A stretch of DNA of 64,000 bases from Alentia gelatinosa. Lineage: Eukaryota; Annelida; Polychaeta; Phyllodocida; Polynoidae. Location of the stretch: contig OX465581.1 in assembly GCA_950022655.1 (NCBI GenBank), positions 107,739,125 to 107,803,124 of the forward strand, in the 5' to 3' direction. Below are positions 21,701 through 35,100 of the stretch, in pieces (position 1 is the first letter of the stretch; the number at the start of each line of letters is the position of its first letter). The translations under genes and the position numbers were made by a program. Under the pieces are notes generated by a model. That model saw nothing but the letters and a program-made list of their open reading frames with translations. It did no database searches and was not told the origin of the DNA.

Positions 21701-24700
21701 TCCTCATTCGTACCATTTATTTTTGGAAACCTTTTGCCTACGTTTCGGCTAGAGTTTCATTACGGAAAGTTAGATTAAGGGGAAATTAGATGAATCAGAA
21801 TTTCATAGGTGTCATGTCGTTGGAATTATGGGATAGTCTCTAATAAGACATGTATAATCATGGGGTTGTGCAGTACATGCTCATGGGAATATTCTGTGAA
21901 CAATTTGTCAGAGTATTGATAAAACAGGCATGAATAAGGGAAGAGTTGAATTTCGCCTTCAGTAATTGGCTTTGGTAAGGTCTTGAGAACATTCAATTCA
22001 AACCTGTGAAGGAACAAAGATTTAATTGTTAAGACTTGTTGACTTTTGACTCTGTGATAGTCGCCTACATTTCGTAGGGCTCCAATCAAATCGAACTTCC
22101 CACCACATGCGTTATACGATATTTGTGTGAATTGAATTTGGTGCTAGAGTTGCAAATGAAAAACAAAACTGATCTAATGGTACAAGCTGCCGAAGATTTC
22201 ATTGCGAGAAAGCAAGGGTCACTAGGAAGGAGACTGAATAGGATTCTACTAGAAAAAGTGACGTCAGGAACACGCATTTCATCAATCATGGCTCAAGCGG
22301 TTCCGAACATGCAACCTCATCTCAAATCTAGTCTGATTACACTAGCGTGAAGACGATCGATAAGCCCAGCGGTAAAAACGATTTTTTTTGACTCACTGCG
22401 CTGGAAAGTATGGCCGGTCAAGGAAAGAAAAGCAAAGCTGATAAATAAACAATGGAATAGAAATGAAAATGAAAGCAAAGTAAATGCTCTCTCTGAAAAA
22501 TTGGCAGGTCGACATGGGCCTTGTGCAGGTTCTTGGTTCTGGGTACTGAAGGTAACACGACGTTTCAGAAAGAAGTGAAATCAACAAAGAAGCTACCTCC
22601 AAAGCCAGCCACGAATACTGGCTTCGGAAGTGGCTTATCGGGTGAATTCACAACTGGCTATATTCTAATGGCCATTCGGCACGAGCCTATCAACAACCGC
22701 TGTTTTGTGTGTGACATATTTCGCTTTGTCACCATTTGGACCAATTATCTGTGGCGGTCGTGATGCTAATATTTATACATGTACCTGTGTCTCCCATTAT
22801 GCCACAGCTGCTGCATCGACAATCTTTATATGAAAACTGTATTTGGATGTTTTATCAACGTCCTCATAAAATGCACTGACATGGCTATCCAATTCATGCG
22901 GTCTTTTTTTTAAAGATTTGTTATGCCCCGACTCCCTCATATTTGTTGTCCATATGGTAAACATTCATTGGTGGTACGCCCACTATATTTTAAAAACTGA
23001 ATCTAGATATGTTTGAAAAACTTCATAGTTTGTACATGTGACTAGACTGCTGCGTGCATATTGATCTAGAACACATTACAATGTACAAACTAGTTCAGTT
23101 CCAGTCAAACCCATAATTCAAAGCTAGAATAAGCTCTACAAGAAGAATACAAATCGGGTACTCTATCTTATTGAGCATCTTAATAAGACCACTCTGGAGG
23201 CTCAACACAGCCTTTAGTGCCGGACCTCACTAAAGAATGTGAAATAAATGTGCTGCGAGTCTTCCAGTACCTGTATAGCAACGTGTCACGGACGAAGGGT
23301 GGGTTATTTCATGTGGACATGCAACGCAGCCTTTATCTGACCTATATGTTGCTTTATTTTTTGAAACAAATCAAAATATTGTATACCTTTAGTATTGGTA
23401 GAAGTGTGGGAGACTATTGGCGACAGATTCAGGGAATTACCCAATGTGTATGGAAGGTTCAGGCGCTTATCCCCGAGGAGGCACCCAGGGCCACTGAAAG
23501 TGATCTATAGTGTGCTCTATAGTTAACCAGGTTCTCCCCGTGAGCCTGTCCTTTTGCTAAGACTAGCCCCAGGGAAAATCACGGAGGAAACCTCCTCAAT
23601 GTGGTAACGGGATAGATGTAGACAGAGCGTCTTTGGCCTTAGTAATCAATAATAATGAGGGGGTTACTGCTCTCCCTTGAGACCCAAAGCATCGAGTGTG
23701 AGTTTGAAAGAAAAACTCGGACGAGCAAATCACGGGATACTTGTGTGCCAGTCGCAGGCACGGTAATTGGGTATGTTATATATAGAATAAGATATTATCC
23801 CATGAGATATCAAATGGATGTGATGTACTACAAATAGAATTAGACTCGTTCTCCAAATTAGATATAACGTAATCTTGTGAAGTCATTGTCTATACGAGTG
23901 CATTTGTAGTTAGTATATTATCACCTACATACGCAAACATACCATGTTTACATTTCAAAGAAGATGATTACAGATGTACTATATACAACGCAATGTTTCC
24001 CATAAGAAATTCGTTTATACATATCTGCAGTGAAAAATATGTAATGAAAAATACTATATGAGCCTGGCAGTTTCGATGGTGAAAACTTTACTATCCCTAT
24101 GTAAGGAAAGATACATTAATTGATGTTTCTCTAGATATAATTGATATGGTTAGGTAAAAAGGTTTCATGGGGAAACCAGGGTATAAATTATACTGTGGAG
24201 AATACTGCGTGCAGTCAAGCCACTGACTACACAAATGTGCAGACTCGGATTCGTCCGTGCACTTCTATGGCCAAATGACCTTGTCTGGCTGATCAAAGTG
24301 TGATGCAAATGCCTAATCAAATTAATTTTTTTTATTCAGGTCTCATTCGTCAGTACATTTTTTTTTCCATTTTTTTAAAATTCAAAATTATTTATAGACG
24401 TTACGAACGTTCATCTGTTGCCAGACGATCTTCCACGCTGGCGTCATTACAAAACAGGACATGATAATTACAAAGACATCTACCCTAATATCCGTATATA
24501 CATACATTTCTTCATATAATCAATATCAGCTCCAGTCTTCTGACCAGTAAGTCTATTAACCCTCTACACAACACATGTCCGCGATCTTCCATAATACCTC
24601 ATGTGGTTATTGACTTCTGTATCATTCATTCATAATTTGATATCACCAATTCATAACCCTATAGGTCCGTCCGTGTATACGTAGATTAGGAGCGCTTCCT

Positions 24701-26340
24701 CTGCGTTTTTAAACGTGGTAATACCACAGAAAGGTCTCAGTGGGTCTTTGTGGCCTTACAGATACAGGTAAGGGAAATTAGTTATTGTTAGAGATCACCA
24801 ACTGGACGGGAGAACAGAATGAAGCACTATCAATCCATCTGAATATGTGTGTAATTACCATCATAAAACACCACCCACCGTTCCGATAAGAATACGACCC
24901 AGGAGAATTCATTAGCCTGCTGTATAGGAAGCAAAAAGAAAATGAACTGTTGTTGTAATTGCTCTCCTGAGTGTTTTCATATGAATATGATTTTGTGAGC
25001 GAGGTAAGATTTATTACTACCTGATACGATTTTTTTCAGTTGAGAATAGAAGTATACTCCGCTTCGTCGTTTAAAAATCTAACACGATTTCTTCGGAAGA
25101 GATATTGCGATAATGAAGAATATACCTGTACTTTTGCTAGTCAGTCAGTCTACCATTTAAGATATCTCTGCAATCTTTACACACTGCCAATTGATTTCCG
25201 TGAAAATTTACATCAGGTCAGCTGATGATGCCAGACATCATAACTCAATCTTGAATATGAACCATGTATATGTTTAAATTAGATGATACTGCGAATTCAT
25301 GTGTCTCAGGCTAGCCCCATCCTAAATTGTGAGTGAAGTGCAGTAATAGTGCATCCTTATCAATTACTGAAAAATCACATTGAATCTATAAAGGCGATTT
25401 CTTTCAGATGTTCGGAGGCTGAATTGAAAGACTGAACATCAGTTTACTCTCCAAATATCATTGAGATATGAGACTGACAAGCAATCTTTCTACATCACAT
25501 ATTCTTTGTAGTTTTGATGTTTGAATTTATTTTGAATATTCTGATAGAGGTATTTTCTATGGGTTATATTTTCCTCATTTCCTAAACTTCCCACTACGAG
25601 TTTGTTTTGTATCAAGTTGAATTTCTCGGGTCAAATTACCTGGCATTCAAATACCACCTCCGAATCCAGGCCACATGGACTTCCGTGGTAATTATATGTA
25701 TTGGAAGACCCAAAGCTGTCATGTACTATTAATAACAGCGAGCACGATATTAGCTCTTCTGGACCCCGATGTGGCCGCCTACCGCCTGTAGGGATCCAGA
25801 TGTAGCTGCACGTAATCAGTGTGTAAGCGGGGCACGGGCGGCCGTCTGTATGTGTACAGTGGCTCGCGGCTGGCGTCCAGCACTTGTTAGCACTTGGGAT
25901 CGTCTTGGGGTGTGCTTATTGGCTTTACCTTCGGATTAATCCTGATTACCGCAGCAATGAGAAAGATATATATAGGCCATTTCCCGAAATTGAAGGCATT
26001 ACCTAAAAAAAATAATCCTCCCATATGATGAACTAGATGCAATCGTTTCTGCAGATAAATTCTAATGAAGACACATATGAAACTAAGTTCACATGGCCAT
26101 GCATGCTCTCATGTAGAATTCGTGTTGTTCTGTTTATATTGTATTTGACATATGCACACATGAGGTTGACATAGGTAGATAAGGCCGCCGAGTGCCAGTT
26201 CTCAGTAGTGTTAATTCATTAGTACCGCCAAGTCTAGTCCCGTATGCAATATGAATCCTCGCAGGTTGATACATGGCACTACAACAGCTGATTTAACACT
26301 GCAGATTTTCTGTCGATGTAATTATATAATGGTACTATAG
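15713..26340. other. 10.6-kb stretch with no recognisable gene
   Basis: I found no exon with family-level similarity. GC- and CpG-richer patches occur at 15790-16030, 16370-16640, 19150-19380 and 20960-21450; they may be regulatory or hold untranslated leader exons. At 19310-19330 CACCTGGTGGGCGGGAAA combines an E-box-like and an E2F-like word. At 20965-21459 two frames are open together for about 160 codons, but neither shows a known domain or splice context. Confidence 0.35.
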
Positions 26341-26633
26341 AGGAAACCCATGGAAGTTTAGGGTCTGAGCCCGTATCCCATCGAGTTTGAATCACATAGT
26401 AATTCACAAGGTGAAGCCGCGTGAGCTACTATGTGATTCAAATGAGATGGGGTCGAGCTCTGACCCTAAACTTGAATGAGTTTCTGAATTTATCTCACCC
26501 TTAATATTGACTAATGGGCTAACATTTGTGACATTATCCCCTATTGGATATTTTTCCTATATATCTAATGGGCGTTAGATACGAGTTCCCAATGTTAAGT
26601 CTATGGAGAAAAAATATCTGGGGTGAGATAAAG
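26341..26633 (-). repeat. Modular palindrome element P, copy 3 (uninterrupted)
   Basis: Reverse orientation. The palindrome occupies 26342-26485, with arms CATGGAAGTTTAGGGTCTGA and TGACCCTAAACTTGAATG. The module then runs from TTTATCTCACCC (about 26489) to CCATAGACTTAAC (reversed) and GGGGTGAGATAAA (26621-26632). It is the closest relative of the split copy at 14392-15712 and gives its empty site. Confidence 0.75.
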
Positions 26634-27114
26634 TTCAAATACTCATACCTCTGGTAGTTCTATTAATCCGGATAATGTGTATTACGTATTGTGTTATGAG
26701 TGATACATTAAACGGAAAACCCCAAAATGAATAACTCCACTGATGGTAATTGGAAAACTCGGAGGGGAAAGGGCGGTAAAACAGTCACTATTCATGGCAC
26801 TCCTAACACCCCACTTAAATGACCAATCCAGACGAGTTTCCCCGTTAACTGCTGGTTGGCGGGAATTATACGCGCCACTCAGCGGACACCTCGGCATCGT
26901 CCGTCTGCTTCCCAGGCAGTTTAGCCGTGAGACAGGGCCGATAAAGTCGACAATCTAAGGCAATTATTTCGGTGTGTGAAAGGATTTATTCCTCATAGAT
27001 CGACTCGGAGAAGAAAACTACTTCTCTTTTGGAATGACAGGGATGGTTCTTTTATACTCGCTACACTTTAGTTGGCGGATGACTAGCGCAGGAAAGTGGA
27101 ATGAATAATTGGCG
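26634..27114. other. No recognisable gene
   Basis: Short spacer between two repeats. A frame open on both strands at 26694-26958 has no recognisable domain. Confidence 0.35.
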
Positions 27115-27122
27115 ATTGCTAG

Positions 27123-27579
27123 GAATACTGGAGAACTCGACCCATAACGAACTCGATCTGTAACGAACTCGACCCGTTTTAAATCTTCACTACTCAAGTA
27201 TCTCATTACAACTATATTTAGTATTAAGTATGTAATCTTGGCTTCAAATTTGGCCTTCTCTGGGAAGGAAAACAAACAGAAAGCCCCTTCCCCTAAGTCT
27301 ATCCCTAACCCTTTCCCTATCCCTAACCCTCTCCCTAATCCTATCCCTTACCCTACCCCTAACCTTAACCATACACCTAAACATACCTGGATTTATTTTC
27401 TATATCCGCTTGTTTATATGTCTAAAAACTAACTAATCAGACCTTTACTTATATATGAAAATGTCTTATTCATAAGTATCTGACACGGGTCGAGTTCTCC
27501 AATCGATTTCTCCAAAACTGGTCGAGTTCTCCTGACAACTACGGGTCGAGTTTGTATAGGGTCGAGTTCTCCAGTAACC
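27123..27579. mobile_element. Phrase-iterated MITE D (GAACTCGACCC phrase, telomere-like core, 8-bp duplication)
   Basis: Flanked by perfect 8-bp direct repeats ATTGCTAG (27115-27122 and 27580-27587). The terminal inverted repeat ACTGGAGAACTCGACCC is perfect over 17 bp. GAACTCGACCC or GAACTCGATC occurs three times on the left (27132-27177), and the inverse GGTCGAGTT four times on the right (27487-27572). The core (27290-27375) has five exact CCCTAA hexamers among variants (CCCTAT, CCCTTA, CCCTAC). Length 457 bp, non-coding. An 8-bp duplication fits the hAT or P superfamilies. Confidence 0.85.
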
Positions 27580-27587
27580 ATTGCTAG

Positions 27588-29072
27588 TATGGGTCGGTAG
27601 ATTCCCTACGTCGTATCACCGTATGGTAGTCGCCCATTCCACATTGACATTCCCACATAGAAATATCGTAGCCAATGGTGTTTGTTTATATTAGTGACAC
27701 CTGATTAAAATGTTCACCTATAAAATCAAGACGTGGCGACGTCCTAGCCCCTCAGCGATGCTACCTTGAGTGGCAGTTATTAGAACTGCACCTAACCACT
27801 GTAACCATGGTACACTGACAGCTGTGACATCATGATGTCAACAACCGTATCCCCAGTGTCTCTATAGTGATCTATAGCGACTGAACAGCTACTGCTGTGT
27901 AGTAATAAACAATAGGATATTGTTTTTAGTTTGAGATGTCAAACTAGGGGAAAGAAAAGGGTCAAGGTTTCGCCTTGCTCGGCTCATCAGGCATCTTAGT
28001 AAGCTTAAGAGGGTGGTTTCAAGGTGTCAGATCGTTTGGTCTGTACTTGTTATGTCATTCATGAATGTAAATGTTTTTTTGATGATTCAAAAGGAGTTAA
28101 ACCCTAATAAAAATGACAATGCAGTGTTTTCTGGTTACAAATTCCCAAGATTGGGAATTGATCTTTTAGAATGGCTCCCGCATCTGGTTTATTGATCACC
28201 CGTATACATAAAAAAAAATTGAAAAGATTGAAAAAAAAATTAAAATGTACACCTATATTAGACCATACTGATGCGGTTAAAAAGTCTGGTGCATTGTAAC
28301 TCGGAATTAAAATGTATTCCCCCTATTAATCAGTCAGACGTCACACTAGCTGAGATGAGTTGTTATCCACTAAAACGACACAGTAGAGAATGATAGAATG
28401 GGCCAAACGGATGCACAGAAATATAAATAAAGTTTGTGAAGGATACCTAATTAGGTATTTAACAACTTATAGTTTTAATGTTCAAGAGTGTGGTTTGGGT
28501 TAAACTCTATCAATATTGTTGAGAAATAAGATGTGGCTACGTCTGAATCATAGACTATTGATATTGACGTTATTTAGACGGGTACTGATTCTAGACATTT
28601 TATAGAATTTGTATTCATAACGCCTCAACATTAGCTGTCGACTCCACTTAGTCTGATCCGTGTCACTGTCAGACTGGATTAACGCTGAGGCGCGTCCTCA
28701 GAGCTGGCATATTGTGGTAAAGAAATCAATTTAGAATATGCCTAGAAGGTATCGCGGAATTAGGTATCCTTCCTGTTTGTCAAGATATCAGTGACAACAG
28801 CAACAAGCAGGTAATGACAAATTTAAGTCATTAAAGTGGAAGTTCAGGGTTTGCTCCGAGCCTTCTGAAAAAAAGAATTGTAGTGACGTCTATATGGAAC
28901 GTAGGCAATGGATTTGGTTGGATTAATCTGCCAATATGAAATATTTCAGCCCACACCTCATAAAGGCTGGTTGTTGTTTTTTTAAATCTTGATGGGTTAG
29001 AAGTTGGCGAACGACTCGGAAATACGAATATAAAATGAACATTGACGTCCGTTCTATATCAAAGGAGTTTTT
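27588..29072. other. No recognisable gene
   Basis: AT-rich spacer with short A-tracts near 28210-28240. Nothing identified. Confidence 0.4.
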
Positions 29073-29248
29073 TCCTCATACTACGTCTATGGGCTGTGGG
29101 AAGAACCCTCACCCTGATAAATGTGTAGGGGAGGGATTTCTACCTAAATTCATCACATAGATTCGATCACCGCCCTTGTGGTGTAAAAAACATTCAGAAT
29201 GTCTGGGAAGGACCTGTAATGGTTAACAGGACGTTAAATCAAAGCAAC
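29073..29248 (+). repeat. tRNA-derived SINE, copy 2 (body and tail)
   Basis: Body TCATACTACGTCTATGGG, AAATGTGTAGGGGAGGGATT, CTACCTAAATTCATCACATA; tail AATGGTTAACAGGACGTTAA then ATCAAAGCAACAG. Same family as the copies at 4089-4325 and 47019-47216. The tRNA head is not evident here. Confidence 0.65.
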
Positions 29249-31813
29249 AGCGATACCTTAACTGTGCATGTCAGAAATATGCAATATACGGGTAGGTTTA
29301 CTGTCTGAATGTGTATCAGTATTACCAGATAGACTGCTGTATAAATAATTTTCCATATGAAAACCACACGAGGAAGCAAAAACAGCTCATAGCACACGCA
29401 CTGGCAGAATTTCGCCCAACGCCACACAGTTAGATTTCCGTGATGTACTTCTTTGGGTTACCGGGATAATCAAAAAGTACCAATATCGTCTTTCTTCTTC
29501 TTTTTTCTTTTTTTTTCAAGAAATTTTAACGACATTACAAACAACGTGTTACCGGACGAATACAGGGAACAATTAACAATTATTGTTTTCAACTTTTGTA
29601 CATCCAGTAGTCTTTAGACCATTATTAGTATTTTAATTATATGCCATCTTTATTTCCATTACTTTGGTCTTTTGACCCGGAATACTATTCCATTAATGTT
29701 CCAATCTCTGATATAATCTTCTTTTTTAATAAAATTTACTTCTTCAATTGAAAATTGATGTTAAGATGTCTAGCACATAATCCACCGCTCACATGGTTTA
29801 TCGTCACTCGTTGCCTTCACTATTTTGCCAAGTAGGATGAGTGGCTTTACATGTAATGATATTAAGAAATATATATTTCTATCCTGTTACTGTTAATGTT
29901 ATGAACAAGAGAGTTATATATTTAGACAGACCACACATGTTTTTGTTGGGTACTTGTCCTTTGCAGTGTTCAAAGCCAAACGTCCTCTACCTGGCTGGTC
30001 TGGGAATATGTATGTGGAGGGGAGCCCAGATCCATAGCAGTCTGACACATACTATACAACCACTGTCATGCAAGCCGGCAGTATGGGAGTATATATCAGA
30101 ATCTACTCACGAGGTGCTCTCCCCAGGTATAGAACACGTATATTAAGTCCGTGTACCAAGCTAAAAGATACCTTGTGTGGTTCAACCACATATATTATTT
30201 TTAGCCAGATATGAGTCTTCCAGGGGTGTCAGTTTCCTGGTTATTTCCATTAGTTTCGTCTATTAGATTATTAAAATATTAGCAATCAAGTTTGAAGGTA
30301 CGGACATTTTCCGATTATTTCTTCAGAAATTACTGGGGTCTCAGGGTTCAATGATGAATTCACATTTGGCTGTAAAGCATAGTTAGGTATTTTTATAGAT
30401 AACTGTGACTGTTAATTCTGCTCTGGGGTATACACGGTTTAAAACAAAAGTAATATGAATAAGCTTTTCTCAAGTCCAGGGAGGATGCGTGTCTAGTTAG
30501 TAGATAGACACTTTCATGTTGGGTGGGTGCGCATCCATTTGCACAGGTCTACTTGTAGTTACAGATTAGTGTGGGATAGATGGATATTTAGAAGTGGTTG
30601 CGTCATGAGACCGCATCATTTCTGCTCGTGGAGACACCTGATATTGCGTTAGATCTCACCATGTTTCTTGGAAGCTGAAAACATGTCGCATGTTACGCTG
30701 CTGTAAATCACAACATCTGGGAGCTATCCGACTGCCCCTCCCACATAAAGTGCAGTCAGCATGGGCATACCATTAATAACGAACACGGGGTGTCCTTGAT
30801 GATTTACTTATCCCTCGACTATTCAAAAACAAGAGGAAGAAATACTCCCTCGACTTTTTCCAATTGCTCTTTGTGCAATCAATACACATAGATCTTCGCA
30901 CATAATTCATTTTACCCATCTTAACGGCGTAATTACTGACTGTCAAATACTTTTCGCACGTATATGATTCGTATTCTCGTATTCGGAATTTAGCGACAAC
31001 TAACAGTAGATATTACATATGCAATGTATGAGAGTTGTAACATAAGATGTTAGAATGTGTATATGTACACTCCTGTGCCATACAGTACTATCTTATCAGG
31101 CTTTATGGAGGCTCATCGGCTATGGATCACAGTTTTTTTTATTCAATTAATCTGGGAAAGGAGATATCAAATTTGCCTACATCGTCCTGACATTGATACA
31201 GATACAGATACTTGTAATCCAGTCTAAGCTGATTGTGTACGTTGTCTTTGAAAGCATCCTCTCACGCCCACTTAGTACTTAGATTATATATGGACGGCGG
31301 ATGTTGAACCCGAGACGGTCAACAGGACCGAGACATATCCCATTTACTATTAATCTATAGCTGATGGATGAGATCCCCATATATGACACGGGAGGAGAGC
31401 AAAGAAACTTGTCTTTTTTCATATTTTTTATGCCACTTGATGAGAGTGCTCTATAGAATTAATCTTACCTCTGAGAACTGAGCTAAGAGCCTGTACAACA
31501 AACCTGGTGAACACCGCCTTGTATGATAAGAATGACAATAAGGTGAGGCGAGGCTACACATAAATTACACCTATATCCCACAAGATCGAATTGATTATAG
31601 CCTGAACTAATGAGATGAAATGGATTGATTTGGTGAATTTTCCTTACGTAAGTCTTCAAATGAAATAATATGCTCGTAAATGGAGATAATAGTACGTATA
31701 GAATCTGCAGTGTGTATAAAGCTTAACACTGTTCCGTACGTTGTAAATAAAACATTAGTTGTTAGGCCAAATTAAGTTAATTATTTTATTAATTTCAGGT
31801 ATATAGTAAATAT
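29249..31813. other. No recognisable gene
   Basis: AT-rich spacer upstream of TMEM63. The TMEM63 leader exon and promoter should lie here or farther upstream, but I cannot point to them. Confidence 0.35.
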
Positions 31814-31954
31814 AACGACCTACCATGCTTGTACAAAGTACAAAACCCGATGATAATTTACGGTTCGTACGGAACTCGGCATAAATGCCTCGTTCCATAC
31901 AAACACTAAATCATCATCTTGTTTTGTAGTTTTGTACAGCATGGTCAGGTCGTT
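31814..31954. repeat. 141-bp palindrome
   Basis: Left arm AACGACCTACCATGCTTGTA ... GGAACTCGGCAT and right arm ATGCCTCGTTCC ... GCATGGTCAGGTCGTT pair over almost their full length with only AA between them at the centre (about 31882). Same size class as the P palindromes but with unrelated arms and no TTTATCTCACCC module. Confidence 0.75.
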
Positions 31955-32121
31955 CTGTATGAGTATTCCCCTGAATGGTGTGTACAATCTAAGCCATATA
32001 CCTGTGGTTTAAATATCCCTCTATTGCTCCACACTGGTCTATATGTCACATAGTTTCTGTCCATGCCCAATTGGGCCCGCGAACATTATATTTAAGGTCT
32101 CCCACGTTTTCATCCTTGCAG

Positions 32122-35100
32122 ACGATGATGTAAGAGCCTCACCATGGAGACGACCCTGGAGCCAAGTCTGTCTACCATGGAGGAACTACTGACCACGACA
32201 CCTGTATTTTCGCCGACTATGAACCCGTCCATTAACCGCCAGTGCGACCGTTATTACACCAAGAACAACAAGACACACTTCATCTACGGCGGCTACGAGG
32301 GCATCCCTGAGAATTTGCTCATCAACTTCATTTTATGGCTGGTAAGTTCACATATTTTGTAGTGCCAAATAAATTCGGATGCGTTGCTCTATCATAAACA
32401 ATATTTCATTAATCTAGATAGATACCCCCATACGATTATAACCGAATATAAGTAACACTAAAACCTGCGTTGAAAAACGTGTACAGGTCAAAGTTTATTT
32501 TTTTACTAAGGAGCTACTCTTTCTTGCAAAATTACTTTTAAAAAAACCAACAAAGTAATATGCATTTTCGTTCCAAGAGCTATTTTACTCTGCGCAGATA
32601 GTCAGGAAGATGAATGAGACACATATTTCAAAAATGGGCCAGCCTATTGAATGAAGGGAAATGCTTCTCTGTTTGAGTGTGTTATGATTCACAGAATAAT
32701 TGCAGTCCTTTCAGATATATATATATATATATATGTTGTACAATTTCAGTCAGGGAGGCGTGACATAGATGGTTATACGCGTTATACACAGTCACCATGC
32801 ATTTGCAATGTATGTGAATTATCTTGGAGCGACCCACTATACGTATTTGATCCACCTGTGTTGGGAATAAACTAAGATTTAGGTTAAAGGCAGAGCAAAT
32901 AGAAAAATATGATTAAGACTGTAATTATTATAGACAGAATACAGTATGTGTATCGAATGGAGAGAGAAAGTGGTGCGTCGTTTTCACTAAAACAGAAAAT
33001 AAAGATAACGACAGCAATTCTGCACACATTAGAGAGTTGGACTGTCTACATATCGCGTGACAGATGTATTACACTTACAGCTCACTAGATGAAGTGGAGG
33101 ATTATAGATATTTTAGGCAGATCTAGAAAAGTCGCTTCCATTTATTTCACGCGTAGGAACCAAATGACAGGAAATGTTATCTTCGTCAGCGTTTGCCTGT
33201 CAACACGAATTGATGCCCAATCGGAGCATTACCCGAATAAAAAAATAACTTTAACCACTGGAAATGAAGACGAATGGATTCTGACTTGGCAACGTAAACA
33301 CATAAAACTCAGCACATAGTTAATGCTTGCTCCCAACAAGACGTGGGCAGAGGGAGAAAAACTCCTCAGTGGTCCTGCACCGCAGCCGCACTGATTTATT
33401 AATACAGATGAGATTTGATTAGAGGAAGCCGGGGTTTTATGCTGTTTTAGCCTAGTTGTCACGTTCATGGCAACCTCCGAGAGGGAAACAGTCCTAACTA
33501 CATCTTTTTACCCACTCAATGTGACAGGTCACATTTGCTCTGTTTCTTCCCTCTCCCCTACACCCATATTTGACATCATGGTTCGGTTTCGTTACCTTCT
33601 AGCTTTTATTTGTTCTTAATCCCTTTCCTTACCAATGATGCCTCATGGCACTGCCGTGGCTAGTGCAAATAATGCCCCAGGGCATCATTTTCCATATTTT
33701 GTTAAAATGTCAGCTGATTCTAAATGGATTATCATACTTTTTTCAGAGATAATATAAAATGCCTTTATATTGATAATTGATAGATGATTTTGTAGTTATT
33801 ACCATGGAAACATTGACAGACAACTCTATATACGGTGGAAAAGAATCATTTTTCTCAACAATTGTAACATATGCCTCCACTGTAGAGGTGGTCCCATGTC
33901 AGACGTGAACCTGCGAAAAGGTCTGGTAAGGAAAGGGTTAACATGTTGCTACATATGTTATCGTAAACCTATTTCTTTTATTATATGGACCCTCAGGGAT
34001 TCGAGTTACCCCAGCTAAGGCCCAGTCACTGGGGAAAGTTTATGACCCTGAGAGATGTTTAGATATGTATCCTTGTACTAAGATATGTGTAGATGTACTT
34101 TTTTAGACACTGCAATCTATATGAGATATTCCACTTTGTATTGAAACAATTTTCAGTACAATCTCCAGACACCCCCAGGGAATCTTAGCTTAAGCACTCG
34201 GCTTCAGCAGATTGAGCGTTCTGTAGATTGTATCGTGGTGGGAAGGAAAGATATATACCCGTGGGGAGTAGTATTAGGAAAAAGTAGATTGTAGATGGCA
34301 GCAATAGTGAGGTAGAGTCTATGATAACACTGGTGAGCTCGCTAAGTAATACTAAACTGGGAGATTAAAGCAACTGTCTAAGAACTCATTATCGCAGGTA
34401 TCAAGTTCCTTATCTTCAGCGATAAGTGACAGCGAGTTTTTTTCAAATCCTAATATTTCATTTCAAACATTCAAAGTCAAAGAAGCCTCAGACTGTTAGC
34501 GTATACTCTGTATGCAGTCTGTTGTATTGCATTGTATTTTAACTGACTGTTACTACATATATGTTTCTGTATTGTATCATCTATAGTATTGAATTGGTTA
34601 AGTCAGTATTGTTGGTGGAAATGGGGGAATTGAAATTACAGATACTCAATTAATATGTTAACGGAACAACCGGATTTCATTGTCCCGACTCGGCTTTGGA
34701 AGACGACTATTTTATGCCCCAGTCACACTGGCGTAAAAAATGGCGTTTTTCCGTGTACGCACGTCTACTTTTTTCTATGCATTTTGAAATCTACAAATGC
34801 GTTGGAAAATGCCGCAAAACGCGGAGATACGTAAAAGAAAGTCAGAATGCGCCGGAAAACGCCACAATGCGTTCAGAAGCGTAAAAAAACGTTGATGAAG
34901 GTTGAGAAGCATACTAAAACGTTAATGCCCCAGTCACACTGGCGTAAAATTTGGCGTTTCTTCTACGTATTTGAATTGTTGGAGACCACGTATTGGCTAT
35001 GGATTTGGAACGTATTTGTTTGCTTTTCTTAATGCCCCAGTCACACTGGCGTAAAAAACGCCGTTTTTCCGTGTACGCACGTCTACGTTCTTCTACGCAT

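Noticed and set aside
31814..31954. CRISPR-like or bacterial repeat structure
   Set aside because: A single palindrome with no spacers, in a eukaryotic genome with spliced genes.
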